A stretch of DNA of 5,109 bases from an uncultured Neisseria sp. (GCA_937919795.1 CALFOA010000189.1:1-5109), one strand, 5' to 3'. Positions 1 to 5,109 are shown, counted from the stretch's first letter. Numbers and translations are program-made. Notes: generated from the sequence alone by a model not told the origin.

Positions 1-731
1 AGGGTGCCGGAGCGGAAACCGCGTTCGTGACCGCCGCCGTGCATTTGCGCTTCGAGGCGCACACGCGGTTTACGGCGTACATACAGGGCGCCGATGCCTT
101 TGGGGCCGTAGATTTTGTGGGCAGACAGGCTTAACAAATCCACTTTGGCAGCTTCTACATCAATCGGAGTTTTACCGGCGGCTTGGGCGGCATCGACATG
201 GAAAATAATTTTGCGTTCGCGGCAGATTTCACCAATGGCGGGGATGTTTTGAATTACGCCGATTTCGTTGTTCACCCACATTACGGATACCAGAATAGTG
301 TCTTCGCGGATGGCGGCCTTGAGTTCTTCCAAATCAATCAGGCCGTTTTCCTGCACGCCGAGGTAGGTCACTTCAAAGCCTTGGCGTTCCAATTCGCGCA
401 TGGTGTCGAGCACGGCTTTGTGCTCGGTTTTCACGGTAATCAGGTGTTTGCCTTTGGTTTTGTAAAACTGCGCTGCGCCTTTAATGGCGAGGTTGTTGGA
501 TTCGGTAGCACCGCTGGTGAACACGATTTCTTTGGCATCGGCATTCAGCAGTTTGGCGATTTCAACGCGGGCGTTTTCTACCGCTTCTTCGGCTGTCCAG
601 CCAAAGGGGTGGCTGTTGGAGGCGGGGTTACCGAATTGCTCGGTTAAATAAGGAATCATTTTGGCGGCCACGCGGGCATCAACAGGAGTGGTGGCGGCGT
701 AATCGAGATAAATCGGGGTTTTGATGGTCAT
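1..731 (-). CDS. iscS: Cysteine desulfurase IscS, N-terminal 243 residues (C-terminus off the left edge)
   Basis: IscS is a cytoplasmic PLP enzyme that removes sulfur from L-cysteine, giving alanine and an enzyme persulfide, and passes the sulfur to IscU for Fe-S clusters and to tRNA thiolation partners. Seen here: [16 protein letters not shown] at the N-terminus; the PLP-site residues T76, H104, N155, D180, Q183, S203, H205 and the Schiff-base lysine K206 (in [10 protein letters not shown]) all fall at the same numbers as in E. coli IscS. The last whole codon is T243, so the persulfide loop cysteine (about residue 328 in the family) is outside the window. The ATG at 729-731 is preceded by GGAAGA with 9-nt spacing. 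The gene starts 26 bp after iscR on the same strand, so it is the second gene of the isc operon; iscU would be expected beyond the left edge. The match to group I IscS, not SufS or NifS, is clear from this numbering and from the iscR neighbour. Confidence 0.97.
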   Translation of the reverse strand, partial: MTIKTPIYLDYAATTPVDARVAAKMIPYLTEQFGNPASNSHPFGWTAEEAVENARVEIAKLLNADAKEIVFTSGATESNNLAIKGAAQFYKTKGKHLITVKTEHKAVLDTMRELERQGFEVTYLGVQENGLIDLEELKAAIREDTILVSVMWVNNEIGVIQNIPAIGEICRERKIIFHVDAAQAAGKTPIDVEAAKVDLLSLSAHKIYGPKGIGALYVRRKPRVRLEAQMHGGGHERGFRSGT

Positions 732-740
732 GGTTGGTGT

Positions 741-746
741 TCTTCC
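741..746 (-). promoter_or_regulatory. Ribosome binding site of iscS
   Basis: The minus strand reads GGAAGA, 9 nt before the iscS ATG (729-731). It lies in the 26-bp iscR-iscS gap, so iscS has its own translation start within the shared transcript. No promoter is visible in this gap. Confidence 0.6.
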
Positions 747-757
747 GGTGTTTATGG

Positions 758-1204
758 TTATCGGGTTATTTGTGATTTTGGGAAACTGATGATGCGGTCA
801 TCTTCGCGTTGGTTTAGCACGCTTTGCAGGGTGATGCCGCTTAAGTAATCGTTTATGGTGTGGTTTAAATCTTCCCATAATTGGTGGGTGAGGCAGGGGG
901 TGCCGTTGTGGCAGTTGGCCTTGCTGCTGCACTGGGTGGCATCCAAGCTGTCTTCGGCGGCGGCGATGATTTGGGCGATATTAATTTGGTCGGCACTGCC
1001 GGCCAAGATATAGCCGCCACCGGGGCCGCGTATGCTTTCTACTAAACTTGCACGGCGCAATTTGCTGAACAGCTGCTCAAGATAAGAGAGCGAAATCTGT
1101 TGGCGTTCGCTGATGGCATTGAGCTTGACCGCGCCGTGGGGCGAATGGATGGCTAAGTCCAGCATCGCGGTTACGGCGAATCGGCCTTTGGTGGTCAGTC
1201 GCAT
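758..1204 (-). CDS. iscR: Fe-S cluster regulator IscR (Rrf2 family)
   Basis: IscR is a dimeric winged-helix transcription factor. With a [2Fe-2S] cluster it represses the isc operon at type 1 sites; without the cluster it still acts at type 2 sites. The 148-residue protein begins [18 protein letters not shown], the usual Rrf2 start, with the helix-turn-helix around residues 28-50 ([14 protein letters not shown], including E43) and the wing at about 57-68 ([12 protein letters not shown]). The cluster ligands C92, C98, C104 and H107 are all present at the E. coli positions. I chose the ATG at 1202-1204: AAAAGG lies 10 nt upstream, and length and start fit the family. An in-frame start at 1286-1288 would add 28 residues but lies inside the -35 element of the gene's own promoter. 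iscR leads the operon, with iscS following after 26 bp. Autoregulation is supported by the operator at 1268-1292. Confidence 0.97.
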   Translation of the reverse strand: MRLTTKGRFAVTAMLDLAIHSPHGAVKLNAISERQQISLSYLEQLFSKLRRASLVESIRGPGGGYILAGSADQINIAQIIAAAEDSLDATQCSSKANCHNGTPCLTHQLWEDLNHTINDYLSGITLQSVLNQREDDRIISFPKSQITR

Positions 1205-1259
1205 GGCTGGTTTGCCTTTTATATTATGAATGGGTGTGTTTGGGTGCTGCTTGGAGGGA

Positions 1260-1288
1260 ATTGTCTTATATCCGAGTGAATCAGTCAA
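1260..1288 (-). promoter_or_regulatory. Probable sigma-70-type promoter of iscR-iscS
   Basis: On the minus strand, TTGACT (1283-1288; 5/6 to the -35 consensus) is followed after 17 bp by GACAAT (1260-1265; 4/6 to the -10 consensus). This would start transcription near 1253, leaving a leader of about 50 nt before the iscR ATG. TATAAG (1265-1270) looks better as a -10 but has no properly spaced -35. The -35 lies inside the IscR operator, the arrangement expected for repression. Confidence 0.6.
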
Positions 1289-1292
1289 GTAT
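1268..1292 (-). promoter_or_regulatory. IscR type 1 operator upstream of iscR
   Basis: The 25-bp minus-strand sequence has half-sites ATACTTGACT and ACTCGGATAT around a GATTC centre. Compared with the E. coli type 1 IscR consensus (ATASYYGACT, centre RWWWY, AGTCRRSTAT, recalled from the literature), it matches at 23 of 25 positions; the mismatches are C for G in the AGTC block and A for S near the end. It overlaps the -35 and the spacer of the iscR promoter, so holo-IscR bound here should block RNA polymerase. The match is by eye; binding is inferred. Confidence 0.8.
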
Positions 1293-1316
1293 TCTGCTGG
1301 TAGTGTAAAACGAAAC

Positions 1317-1423
1317 TATAGCGGAAAAAATTATTTTCGGAACAAGGCAGCAAGCCGCAGACAGTACACATAGTACGACAAGGCGCAGCAACGCCGTGGC
1401 GGAAATAAAGTTTTTTCGCTATA
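1317..1423. repeat. Correia repeat enclosed element (CREE), 107-bp short form
   Basis: The element begins TATAGCGG and ends CGCTATA. Its terminal inverted repeats match at about 19 of 26 positions, and the outer TA at each end fits the TA target duplication of these elements. The core contains GCCGCAGACAGTACA, then ATAGTACG, then CAACGCCGT, which match my memory of the neisserial Correia core. The length falls in the known 104-108 bp class, the one lacking the internal 50-bp insert. Correia elements are non-autonomous, MITE-like repeats. When transcribed, their ends can fold and be cut by RNase III, and their terminal repeats can supply outward promoters. Here the element separates the divergent iscR and yqaA genes: 24 bp from the IscR operator and 56 bp from the yqaA ATG. 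Confidence 0.93.
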
Positions 1424-1448
1424 TCGGGGTGATTGGTTGGCTTCAATA

Positions 1449-1454
1449 TATAAT
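1449..1454 (+). promoter_or_regulatory. Possible -10 hexamer for yqaA
   Basis: A perfect TATAAT lies 25 bp before the yqaA ATG in an A/T-rich stretch. No -35-like hexamer is found 16-18 bp upstream, where the sequence is G-rich, and the spacing leaves a very short leader. A promoter reading out of the Correia element (TATATC at 1420-1425) is an alternative but a poor match. Tentative. Confidence 0.3.
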
Positions 1455-1479
1455 AATCATTTTGCGTGCGGGCGACGGA

Positions 1480-1890
1480 ATGGATTTGTTTTGGCAATAT
1501 GCGGCGTTGTGGCTTTCGGCTTTAACCTCGGCCACGATATTGCCGGGGACTTCGGAAGCCGGGCTGGCGGCTCTGGTTTACACTTCGCCGCACGCTTGGC
1601 TGCTGGCTTTGATTGTGGCGACGATAGGCAATGTGATAGGCAGCATGATTTCTTACGGCATGGGGCGTTTGCTGCCGGACAAATATCAACCGAACGAGCG
1701 GGTGCAAGAGAAATTGAAACGCTTCGGGCCGTGGATGCTGGTGTTGGCATGGGTGCCGATAGTGGGCGATGCGTTGCCGATTGCGGCGGGATGGCTGCGG
1801 TTGAATGTGTGGCTGAGTTTGCTGGCGCTGTTGTTGGGCAAAGCGGGGCGTTATGCGGTGGTGGTGTGGTTGGCTTTGCAGGCGGTTTAA
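1480..1890 (+). CDS. yqaA: YqaA family (DedA-like) small inner-membrane protein
   Basis: This 136-residue, very hydrophobic protein resembles E. coli YqaA (about 142 residues) throughout. Shared blocks are SATILPGTSE (17-26), a glycine-rich membrane stretch with GN..GS...YGMGR (50-63), WVPIVGD (91-97) and GKAGRY (120-125). Predicted membrane segments are roughly 3-20, 27-61, 84-105 and 109-131, with a charged loop at 62-83. The family belongs to the SNARE-associated/VTT (DedA-like) superfamily; some larger DedA relatives move lipid carriers across the membrane, but YqaA's own role is not established, so I assign none. I chose the ATG at 1480 because it gives the E. coli N-terminal length; only a weak GACGGA precedes it. 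The frame stays open 28 codons upstream, to a GTG at 1396 inside the Correia element. The gene is transcribed away from iscR and ends at a DUS hairpin. Confidence 0.87.
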   Translation: MDLFWQYAALWLSALTSATILPGTSEAGLAALVYTSPHAWLLALIVATIGNVIGSMISYGMGRLLPDKYQPNERVQEKLKRFGPWMLVLAWVPIVGDALPIAAGWLRLNVWLSLLALLLGKAGRYAVVVWLALQAV

Positions 1891-1900
1891 TGGATTAAAT

Positions 1901-1946
1901 AAATGCCTGTCTGAAACCCATTTTTCGGTTTTCAGACAGGCATTTT
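1901..1946 (+). terminator. DUS-hairpin terminator after yqaA
   Basis: Two facing copies of TGCCTGTCTGAA (1904-1915 direct, 1931-1942 inverted) form a 16-bp stem (1901-1916 with 1930-1945), a 13-nt loop, and a 3' TTTTATTA. It begins 10 bp after the yqaA stop codon. Paired uptake sequences as intrinsic terminators are typical of Neisseria. The A-rich 5' side would give only a short T-tract on the other strand. It also insulates rsmA from yqaA readthrough. Confidence 0.88.
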
Positions 1947-1967
1947 ATTATCCGGTAAGAATTCCGT

Positions 1968-1995
1968 TTTAGCTTTGCTCAAACGCCGCTATAAT
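1968..1995 (+). promoter_or_regulatory. Probable promoter of rsmA-glnQ
   Basis: A perfect TATAAT (1990-1995) lies 32 bp before the rsmA ATG. The best -35 is weak: TTTAGC (1968-1973, 3/6) with a 16-bp spacer. The position, between the yqaA terminator and rsmA, fits a single start for the two-gene unit. The start site would be near 2002. Confidence 0.55.
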
Positions 1996-2027
1996 ATCGG
2001 ATGATTTTCGCTCTTTAGAAGAACGGC

Positions 2028-2819
2028 ATGAAAGAACATAAAGCCCGCAAGCGTTTCGGGCAGAATTTTTTGCAAGACACCCGCATTATCACCGATATTG
2101 TGAACGCGGTGCGCCCGCAGCCGGGCGATACGGTGATTGAAATCGGCCCCGGTTTGGCGGCGATTACCGAGCCGTTGGCGCGTAAACTGGATCGGCTGCA
2201 TGTGGTGGAAATCGACCGCGACATTATTGCGCGGCTGAAAAAGCTGCCGTTTGCCGACAAGCTGGTGATCCATGAAGGCGATGTGTTGCAATTCGATTTT
2301 CGCGCGGTGAGCGGCAAGAAAAAAATTGTCGGCAACCTGCCTTACAATATTTCCACGCCTTTGTTGTTTCGTTTGAGCGAAGTGGCCGATGAAGTGGTGG
2401 ACATGCACTTTATGCTGCAAAAAGAAGTGGTCGAGCGCATGGTGGCCGAGCCGAAAACCAATGATTACGGCCGTTTGAGCGTGATGTTGCAATATTTCTT
2501 TGAAATGGAACACCTGATAGACGTGCCGCCGGAATCGTTTGATCCGGCACCGAAAGTCGATTCGGCGGTGGTGCGCATGATTCCGTTGCCCGGCCGTATT
2601 GGTGTGGCGCAGGATTTCGAGCATTTTGCCAAGTTGGTGAAACAGGCGTTTCATCAGCGTCGTAAAACGATACGCAATAATCTGAAAGAGTTGGCCGGCG
2701 ACGAAGATTTGCAGGTGGTGGGCATTGATCCGCAAGACAGGGCGGAACACATCGCGCCTGAGTTGTATGTGAAACTGAGTAATTATCTGGCAGGCAAAGG
2801 CCTGTCTGAAAAGGTATAA
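2028..2819 (+). CDS. rsmA: 16S rRNA (adenine1518-N6/adenine1519-N6) dimethyltransferase RsmA (KsgA)
   Basis: RsmA uses SAM to dimethylate two adjacent adenosines in the helix 45 loop of 16S rRNA late in small-subunit assembly; loss of the enzyme gives kasugamycin resistance. The 263-residue protein has the full family layout: N-terminal [11 protein letters not shown] (5-15); SAM motif [11 protein letters not shown] (38-47); acidic E61 in VVEID; D85 in GDVLQFD; catalytic motif IV NLPYNIS (103-109); KEVVERM (132-138); [12 protein letters not shown] (171-182); and the C-terminal helical domain with [12 protein letters not shown] (208-219). Length is normal and the N-terminus [19 protein letters not shown] is typically neisserial, which sets the ATG at 2028 despite a weak AGAAGA upstream. 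The last codons carry a near-DUS (2799-2810) that encodes GLSE. The stop is 2 bp before glnQ, so the two genes are almost certainly cotranscribed. Confidence 0.98.
   Translation: MKEHKARKRFGQNFLQDTRIITDIVNAVRPQPGDTVIEIGPGLAAITEPLARKLDRLHVVEIDRDIIARLKKLPFADKLVIHEGDVLQFDFRAVSGKKKIVGNLPYNISTPLLFRLSEVADEVVDMHFMLQKEVVERMVAEPKTNDYGRLSVMLQYFFEMEHLIDVPPESFDPAPKVDSAVVRMIPLPGRIGVAQDFEHFAKLVKQAFHQRRKTIRNNLKELAGDEDLQVVGIDPQDRAEHIAPELYVKLSNYLAGKGLSEKV
2799..2810 (+). repeat. One-mismatch DNA uptake sequence at the 3' end of rsmA
   Basis: GGCCTGTCTGAA differs from the perfect TGCCTGTCTGAA only at the first base. It encodes G-L-S-E in rsmA, three codons before the stop. The same 12-mer variant recurs in ppk at 4153-4164 in the same reading phase. 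Confidence 0.75.
2811..2814 (+). promoter_or_regulatory. Ribosome binding site of the glnQ-like gene, inside rsmA
   Basis: AAGG (within GAAAAGG) lies 7 nt before the ATG at 2822, directly abutting the near-DUS and wholly within the last rsmA codons. Ribosomes finishing rsmA would therefore cover the start region of the next gene, which suggests translational coupling (inference). Confidence 0.6.
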
Positions 2820-2821
2820 GC

Positions 2822-3547
2822 ATGATTAAGTTTAAAAATGTACATAAACATTTCAAAGATTTGCATGTAATCAACGGTGTGAATTTAGAAATCAAACAGG
2901 GTGAAGTGGTGGTGGTTTGCGGCCCGTCGGGCAGCGGCAAATCCACTTTAATCCGTACCGTCAACCAGTTGGAACCGATTCAGCAGGGTGAGATTTGGGT
3001 GGACGGCGTGAACGTGGCGGATCCGGCAACCGATTTAAACAAAATCCGCACCGAAGTGGGCTTTGTGTTTCAGCACTTCAATCTTTACCCGCACCTGACT
3101 GTGTTGGAAAACATTGTGCTGTCGCCGATGAAGGTGAAAAAAATCAGCCGTGCCGATGCGGAAAGAAAGGCGCTGGAATTACTTGATCGTGTGGGTTTGT
3201 TGATTAAAAAAGATGCGTTGCCCGGCGAGTTGTCGGGCGGCCAACAGCAGCGAGTGGCGATTGCCCGCGGTTTGGCGATGGAACCGCGTGTGATGTTGTT
3301 TGACGAGCCAACTTCCGCGCTCGACCCGGAAATGGTGGGCGAAGTGTTGAAAGTAATGAAAGATTTGGCCAAAACCGGCATGACCATGATGTGTGTCACC
3401 CACGAGATGGGCTTCGCCCGCGAAGTAGCCGACCGCATTATTTTTGTCGATCACGGCCAGATTGTGGAAGAGTCGGATCCGGAAAGTTTCTTTATGAACC
3501 CGCAAACCGAGCGGGCGCAACAATTTTTGGCGCAGATTAAGCATTAA
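2822..3547 (+). CDS. glnQ: Polar amino acid ABC transporter ATP-binding protein (GlnQ/HisP type)
   Basis: This cytoplasmic ATPase subunit powers an amino acid importer. The 241-residue protein is complete and near the length of E. coli GlnQ (240). Visible motifs: A-loop aromatic F11; Walker [10 protein letters not shown] (34-42, K40); Q-loop Q84 in FQHFNLYPH; signature LSGGQQQR (137-144); Walker B VMLFDE (157-162) with catalytic E162; D-loop SALD (165-168); switch H194 in VTHEMGF. The motif spellings place it in the polar amino acid (PAAT) group, but an ATPase does not reveal the substrate, so the symbol means family only; cystine, glutamate or histidine importers are equally possible. It follows rsmA by 2 bp with its RBS inside rsmA, and ends at an intrinsic terminator. 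No permease or substrate-binding gene lies beside it in the window, so its partners must be encoded elsewhere. Confidence 0.93.
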   Translation: MIKFKNVHKHFKDLHVINGVNLEIKQGEVVVVCGPSGSGKSTLIRTVNQLEPIQQGEIWVDGVNVADPATDLNKIRTEVGFVFQHFNLYPHLTVLENIVLSPMKVKKISRADAERKALELLDRVGLLIKKDALPGELSGGQQQRVAIARGLAMEPRVMLFDEPTSALDPEMVGEVLKVMKDLAKTGMTMMCVTHEMGFAREVADRIIFVDHGQIVEESDPESFFMNPQTERAQQFLAQIKH

Positions 3548-3560
3548 TGAAACGGTAAGG

Positions 3561-3589
3561 AAAACGGGGCAAGTGATGCTCCGTTTTTT
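3561..3589 (+). terminator. Intrinsic terminator of rsmA-glnQ
   Basis: An 11-bp stem (AAAACGGGGCA with TGCTCCGTTTT, including one G-U pair) closes on an AGTGA loop and runs into TTTTTT (3584-3589). It begins 13 bp after the glnQ stop codon. Unlike the other two terminators in the window it is not built from uptake sequences. Confidence 0.87.
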
Positions 3590-3611
3590 GTTTGGGTGCT
3601 CGGTGAATCAA

Positions 3612-3623
3612 TGCCTGTCTGAA
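3612..3623 (+). repeat. Perfect single DNA uptake sequence
   Basis: TGCCTGTCTGAA, preceded by A and followed by AA, as in the hairpin copies. No facing partner lies nearby, so it is not a terminator. DUS are recognised by the minor pilin ComP during type IV pilus-mediated transformation (established for Neisseria). Confidence 0.88.
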
Positions 3624-3637
3624 AAGGATAGGCGAGA

Positions 3638-3664
3638 CCTTCCCCCGCTGAGAGCAGGGGAAGG
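3638..3664. repeat. Unassigned imperfect palindrome
   Basis: CCTTCCCC pairs with GGGGAAGG (8 bp); inside it, after one C/A mismatch, GCT pairs with AGC around a GAG loop. There is no T-tract on the plus side, so it is not a standard terminator. It could be a REP-like repeat unit or a remnant of a mobile element; I do not recognise it as a named family. Confidence 0.5.
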
Positions 3665-3749
3665 AACAGGTTGCTGTTCAATTAAGCGGTACTTGAAAAT
3701 GGCACCTAATTTTGTCCCTTGCGCCCGAACGAGATAATTTTGCAAAAGA

Positions 3750-3806
3750 AAATGCCTGTCTGAAAATTTTAGCTTCTCAGAAACTAAAATTTTCAGACAG
3801 GCATTT
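3750..3806. terminator. Bidirectional DUS-hairpin terminator between glnQ and ppk
   Basis: A perfect 23-bp inverted repeat (3750-3772 and 3784-3806) contains a perfect DUS at 3753-3764 and an inverted one at 3792-3803, extended by the AATTTTAG/CTAAAATT arms, around an 11-nt loop. On the minus strand it is followed by TTTTCTTTTG, suiting termination of ppk, whose stop codon is 22 bp away. On the plus strand it backs up the glnQ terminator. Confidence 0.88.
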
Positions 3807-3828
3807 CCCTATTTCAATCAAGCCCTAA

Positions 3829-5109
3829 TCACTGGCCATATTTTTCCCACAAATCTTCCTGCAAATCGACCGGTATTTCACCTTCGCTGCATTCGACGCG
3901 GGTATAACTGCCGTCGCCATGCATTTCCCAGGCTTTTTGATTGTCTTCCAAGGCCATAATCAAGCCTTCGCGCAATACGCGGATTTTGGCTTCTTCGTGC
4001 TCAATCGGGGTGCAGGTTTCGATGCGGCGGAAGAAGTTGCGCCCCATCCAGTCGGCGCTGGAAATATAGAGGTTTTCTTCGCCGTCGTTATGGAAATAAT
4101 ACACGCGGGCGTGTTCGAGTTGGCGGCCGATAATCGAGCGCACGCGGATGTTTTCAGACAGGCCTTCTACCTGCGGGCGCAGCGCGCACATGCCGCGGAT
4201 AATCAAATCAACTTCGACACCGGCGGCGCTGGCTTCGTACAGCACTTCGATGATGGTGGGTTCAATCAAGGAATTGAGTTTGGCGCGTATCAGCGCTTTT
4301 TTACCGGCCTTGGCGTGCTCGATTTCACGACGGATACCGGCGATTAGCATGGGGTAGAGGGTAAACGGGCTTTGGTAAACTTTTTGCAGGCGCTTGGGTT
4401 GCCCTAAGCCGGTGATTTCCATAAATAGCGTGTTGACATCGGCGGTGATCGCTTCGTCAGCAGTGAGCAAGCCGAAGTCGGTGTAGATGCGTGAGGTGCT
4501 TTGGTGGTAGTTGCCGGTGCCTAAGTGGGCGTAGCGCTTGAGTTGGCCGTTTTCGCGGCGCACCACCAGCGCCATTTTGGCGTGTACTTTGTAACCGAAA
4601 ACACCGTACACCACATGGGCGCCGGCATTTTCCAACTGCTGTGCCCAGTTAACATTATTGGCTTCGTCGAAACGCGCCATCAGTTCCACTACTACGGTGA
4701 CCTGTTTGCCGGCCAAAGCCGCCGCCATCAGCGAGGCGGCCAGTTCGGAATTAGAGCCGGTGCGGTAAATGGTCATTTTAATGGCCACCACATCGGGGTC
4801 GAGTGCCGCTTCGCGGATGAAATTGACTACCGGTTGAAACGACTGATATGGATGGTGCAACAAAATATCTTGTTCGCGGATGGCATCGAGTACCGATAGG
4901 CTTTTGCGCAACTGCTTGGGTATGCTGGCGATTTTGGGTGGGAATTTCAAATCGGGGCGGTCAACCATATCGGGTACCGCCATTAAGCGCACCAGATTAA
5001 CAGGCCCCTCTACTTGGTACAGCGCGGAAGGATCGAGTTTGAAGTGGCTGAGCAGATAGGCGGTGATGTGTTCCGGGCAGTTGTCGGAAACTTCCAATCG
5101 CACGCCATC
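3829..5109 (-). CDS. ppk: Polyphosphate kinase 1, C-terminal 426 residues (N-terminus off the right edge)
   Basis: PPK1 reversibly transfers the gamma phosphate of ATP to inorganic polyphosphate through a phosphohistidine. The frame is open to the window edge, beginning DGVRLEVSD at a point equal to about residue 260 of the roughly 688-residue E. coli enzyme; the N-terminal domain and most of the head domain are outside. With that offset of 259 the key residues align: R116 and R146 (E. coli R375 and R405, metal/phosphate site), H176 in VHAKM (H435, the phosphorylated histidine), Y209 (Y468), R305 (R564) and H333 in LEHARVYYF (H592). The two C-terminal phospholipase D-like domains are complete, and the protein ends DLWEKYGQ. 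A GTG at 5101-5103 could be taken for a start, but the preceding codons are also family-like, so the gene simply continues. It converges on rsmA-glnQ and ends at the DUS hairpin. It carries an in-frame near-DUS at 4153-4164. Confidence 0.97.
   Translation of the reverse strand, partial: DGVRLEVSDNCPEHITAYLLSHFKLDPSALYQVEGPVNLVRLMAVPDMVDRPDLKFPPKIASIPKQLRKSLSVLDAIREQDILLHHPYQSFQPVVNFIREAALDPDVVAIKMTIYRTGSNSELAASLMAAALAGKQVTVVVELMARFDEANNVNWAQQLENAGAHVVYGVFGYKVHAKMALVVRRENGQLKRYAHLGTGNYHQSTSRIYTDFGLLTADEAITADVNTLFMEITGLGQPKRLQKVYQSPFTLYPMLIAGIRREIEHAKAGKKALIRAKLNSLIEPTIIEVLYEASAAGVEVDLIIRGMCALRPQVEGLSENIRVRSIIGRQLEHARVYYFHNDGEENLYISSADWMGRNFFRRIETCTPIEHEEAKIRVLREGLIMALEDNQKAWEMHGDGSYTRVECSEGEIPVDLQEDLWEKYGQ
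4153..4164 (-). repeat. One-mismatch DNA uptake sequence inside ppk
   Basis: The minus strand reads GGCCTGTCTGAA, one base from the perfect DUS, encoding G-L-S-E (residues 316-319 of the fragment, in VEGLSENIR). It shares the 16-mer AAGGCCTGTCTGAAAA with the rsmA copy. Confidence 0.72.

Larger units (their letters stand above)
3590..3749. other. Non-coding stretch between two terminators
   Basis: I find no credible gene, RNA gene or strong promoter here. It contains one perfect uptake sequence (3612-3623), an imperfect palindrome (3638-3664) and about 85 bp of A/T-richer unassigned sequence. GATAAT (3733-3738) resembles a -10, but it has no good -35 and would run straight into the hairpin at 3750. 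Confidence 0.6.

Noticed and set aside
121..129. Partial DUS in iscS (minus strand GCCTGTCTG)
   Set aside because: Only the 9-base core matches and the final AA is CC; it lies in the conserved LSAHK coding region and is probably chance.
183..647. Plus-strand open frame of 154 codons
   Set aside because: It is antisense to iscS; the minus-strand frame carries every catalytic residue of the family, and this frame resembles nothing I know.
1205..1288. 28-residue N-terminal extension of iscR
   Set aside because: The extension would start inside the -35 of the iscR promoter and adds residues absent from IscR proteins, which begin MRLT.
1285..1497. Minus-strand 70-codon frame across the Correia element
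   Set aside because: It is made largely of repeat sequence, overlaps the yqaA start and the IscR operator, and has no recognisable protein features.
1437..1898. Second plus-strand frame over yqaA, rich in Gly and Ala
   Set aside because: It is a frame shadow of yqaA; the other frame has membrane segments and the YqaA motifs.
1989..2750. 253-codon minus-strand frame
   Set aside because: It is antisense to rsmA, which is complete and unmistakable; the His-rich product is typical of an antisense shadow.
3671..3749. Possible small RNA gene before the DUS hairpin
   Set aside because: GATAAT has no usable -35, and any transcript would be only a few bases long before entering the terminator.
3919..4899. 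Plus-strand open frames over ppk
   Set aside because: They are antisense shadows of ppk, whose catalytic residues align across the whole stretch at E. coli spacing.
1..5109. CRISPR array, tRNA/rRNA, prophage, toxin-antitoxin or a new multi-gene system
   Set aside because: No regular spaced repeats, RNA gene folds, integrase or transposase genes, or unexplained coding regions were found; all coding space is taken by known core genes.

Overview
The window looks like chromosomal DNA from a Neisseria species. It holds a dense set of the 12-mer TGCCTGTCTGAA: five perfect copies, two of them forming the inverted arms of hairpins, plus two copies with one mismatch. From memory this is the variant DNA uptake sequence (DUS) called TG-wadDUS, associated with Neisseria wadsworthii-like species, and not the ATGCCGTCTGAA form of the meningococcus and gonococcus. 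A 107-bp Correia repeat (CREE) and clearly neisserial RsmA and isc-type proteins agree with this. The species itself cannot be fixed from the sequence alone.

Layout. Positions 1-1204 (minus strand) hold the start of an isc iron-sulfur operon: iscR (758-1204), then iscS (1-731, running off the left edge). The iscR promoter lies at about 1260-1288 and overlaps a near-consensus IscR type 1 operator at 1268-1292, so the operon is very likely repressed by its own [2Fe-2S] product. A full-length short-form Correia element (1317-1423) sits 24 bp beyond that operator, between iscR and the divergent gene yqaA (1480-1890, plus), a small DedA-like membrane protein. yqaA ends at a DUS-hairpin terminator (1901-1946).

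A second plus-strand unit follows. rsmA (ksgA, 2028-2819) encodes the 16S rRNA dimethyladenosine transferase. It is followed after only 2 bp by a GlnQ-type amino acid ABC transporter ATPase (2822-3547) that has no permease or binding-protein gene beside it in this window. This unit ends at an ordinary hairpin plus T-tract (3561-3589). Next comes a non-coding stretch (3548-3828) with a lone DUS, an unassigned imperfect palindrome, and a long DUS hairpin (3750-3806) that can end transcription from both sides. The right end (3829-5109, minus) is the C-terminal two thirds of polyphosphate kinase ppk, with both catalytic histidines present.

The genes are ordinary core housekeeping genes. I see no defence system, prophage, CRISPR array, RNA gene or new multi-gene system. 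The points worth a second look are regulatory and repeat-related: the Correia element next to an IscR-controlled promoter, the DUS dialect and its placement in hairpins and coding ends, and the rsmA/glnQ coupling.
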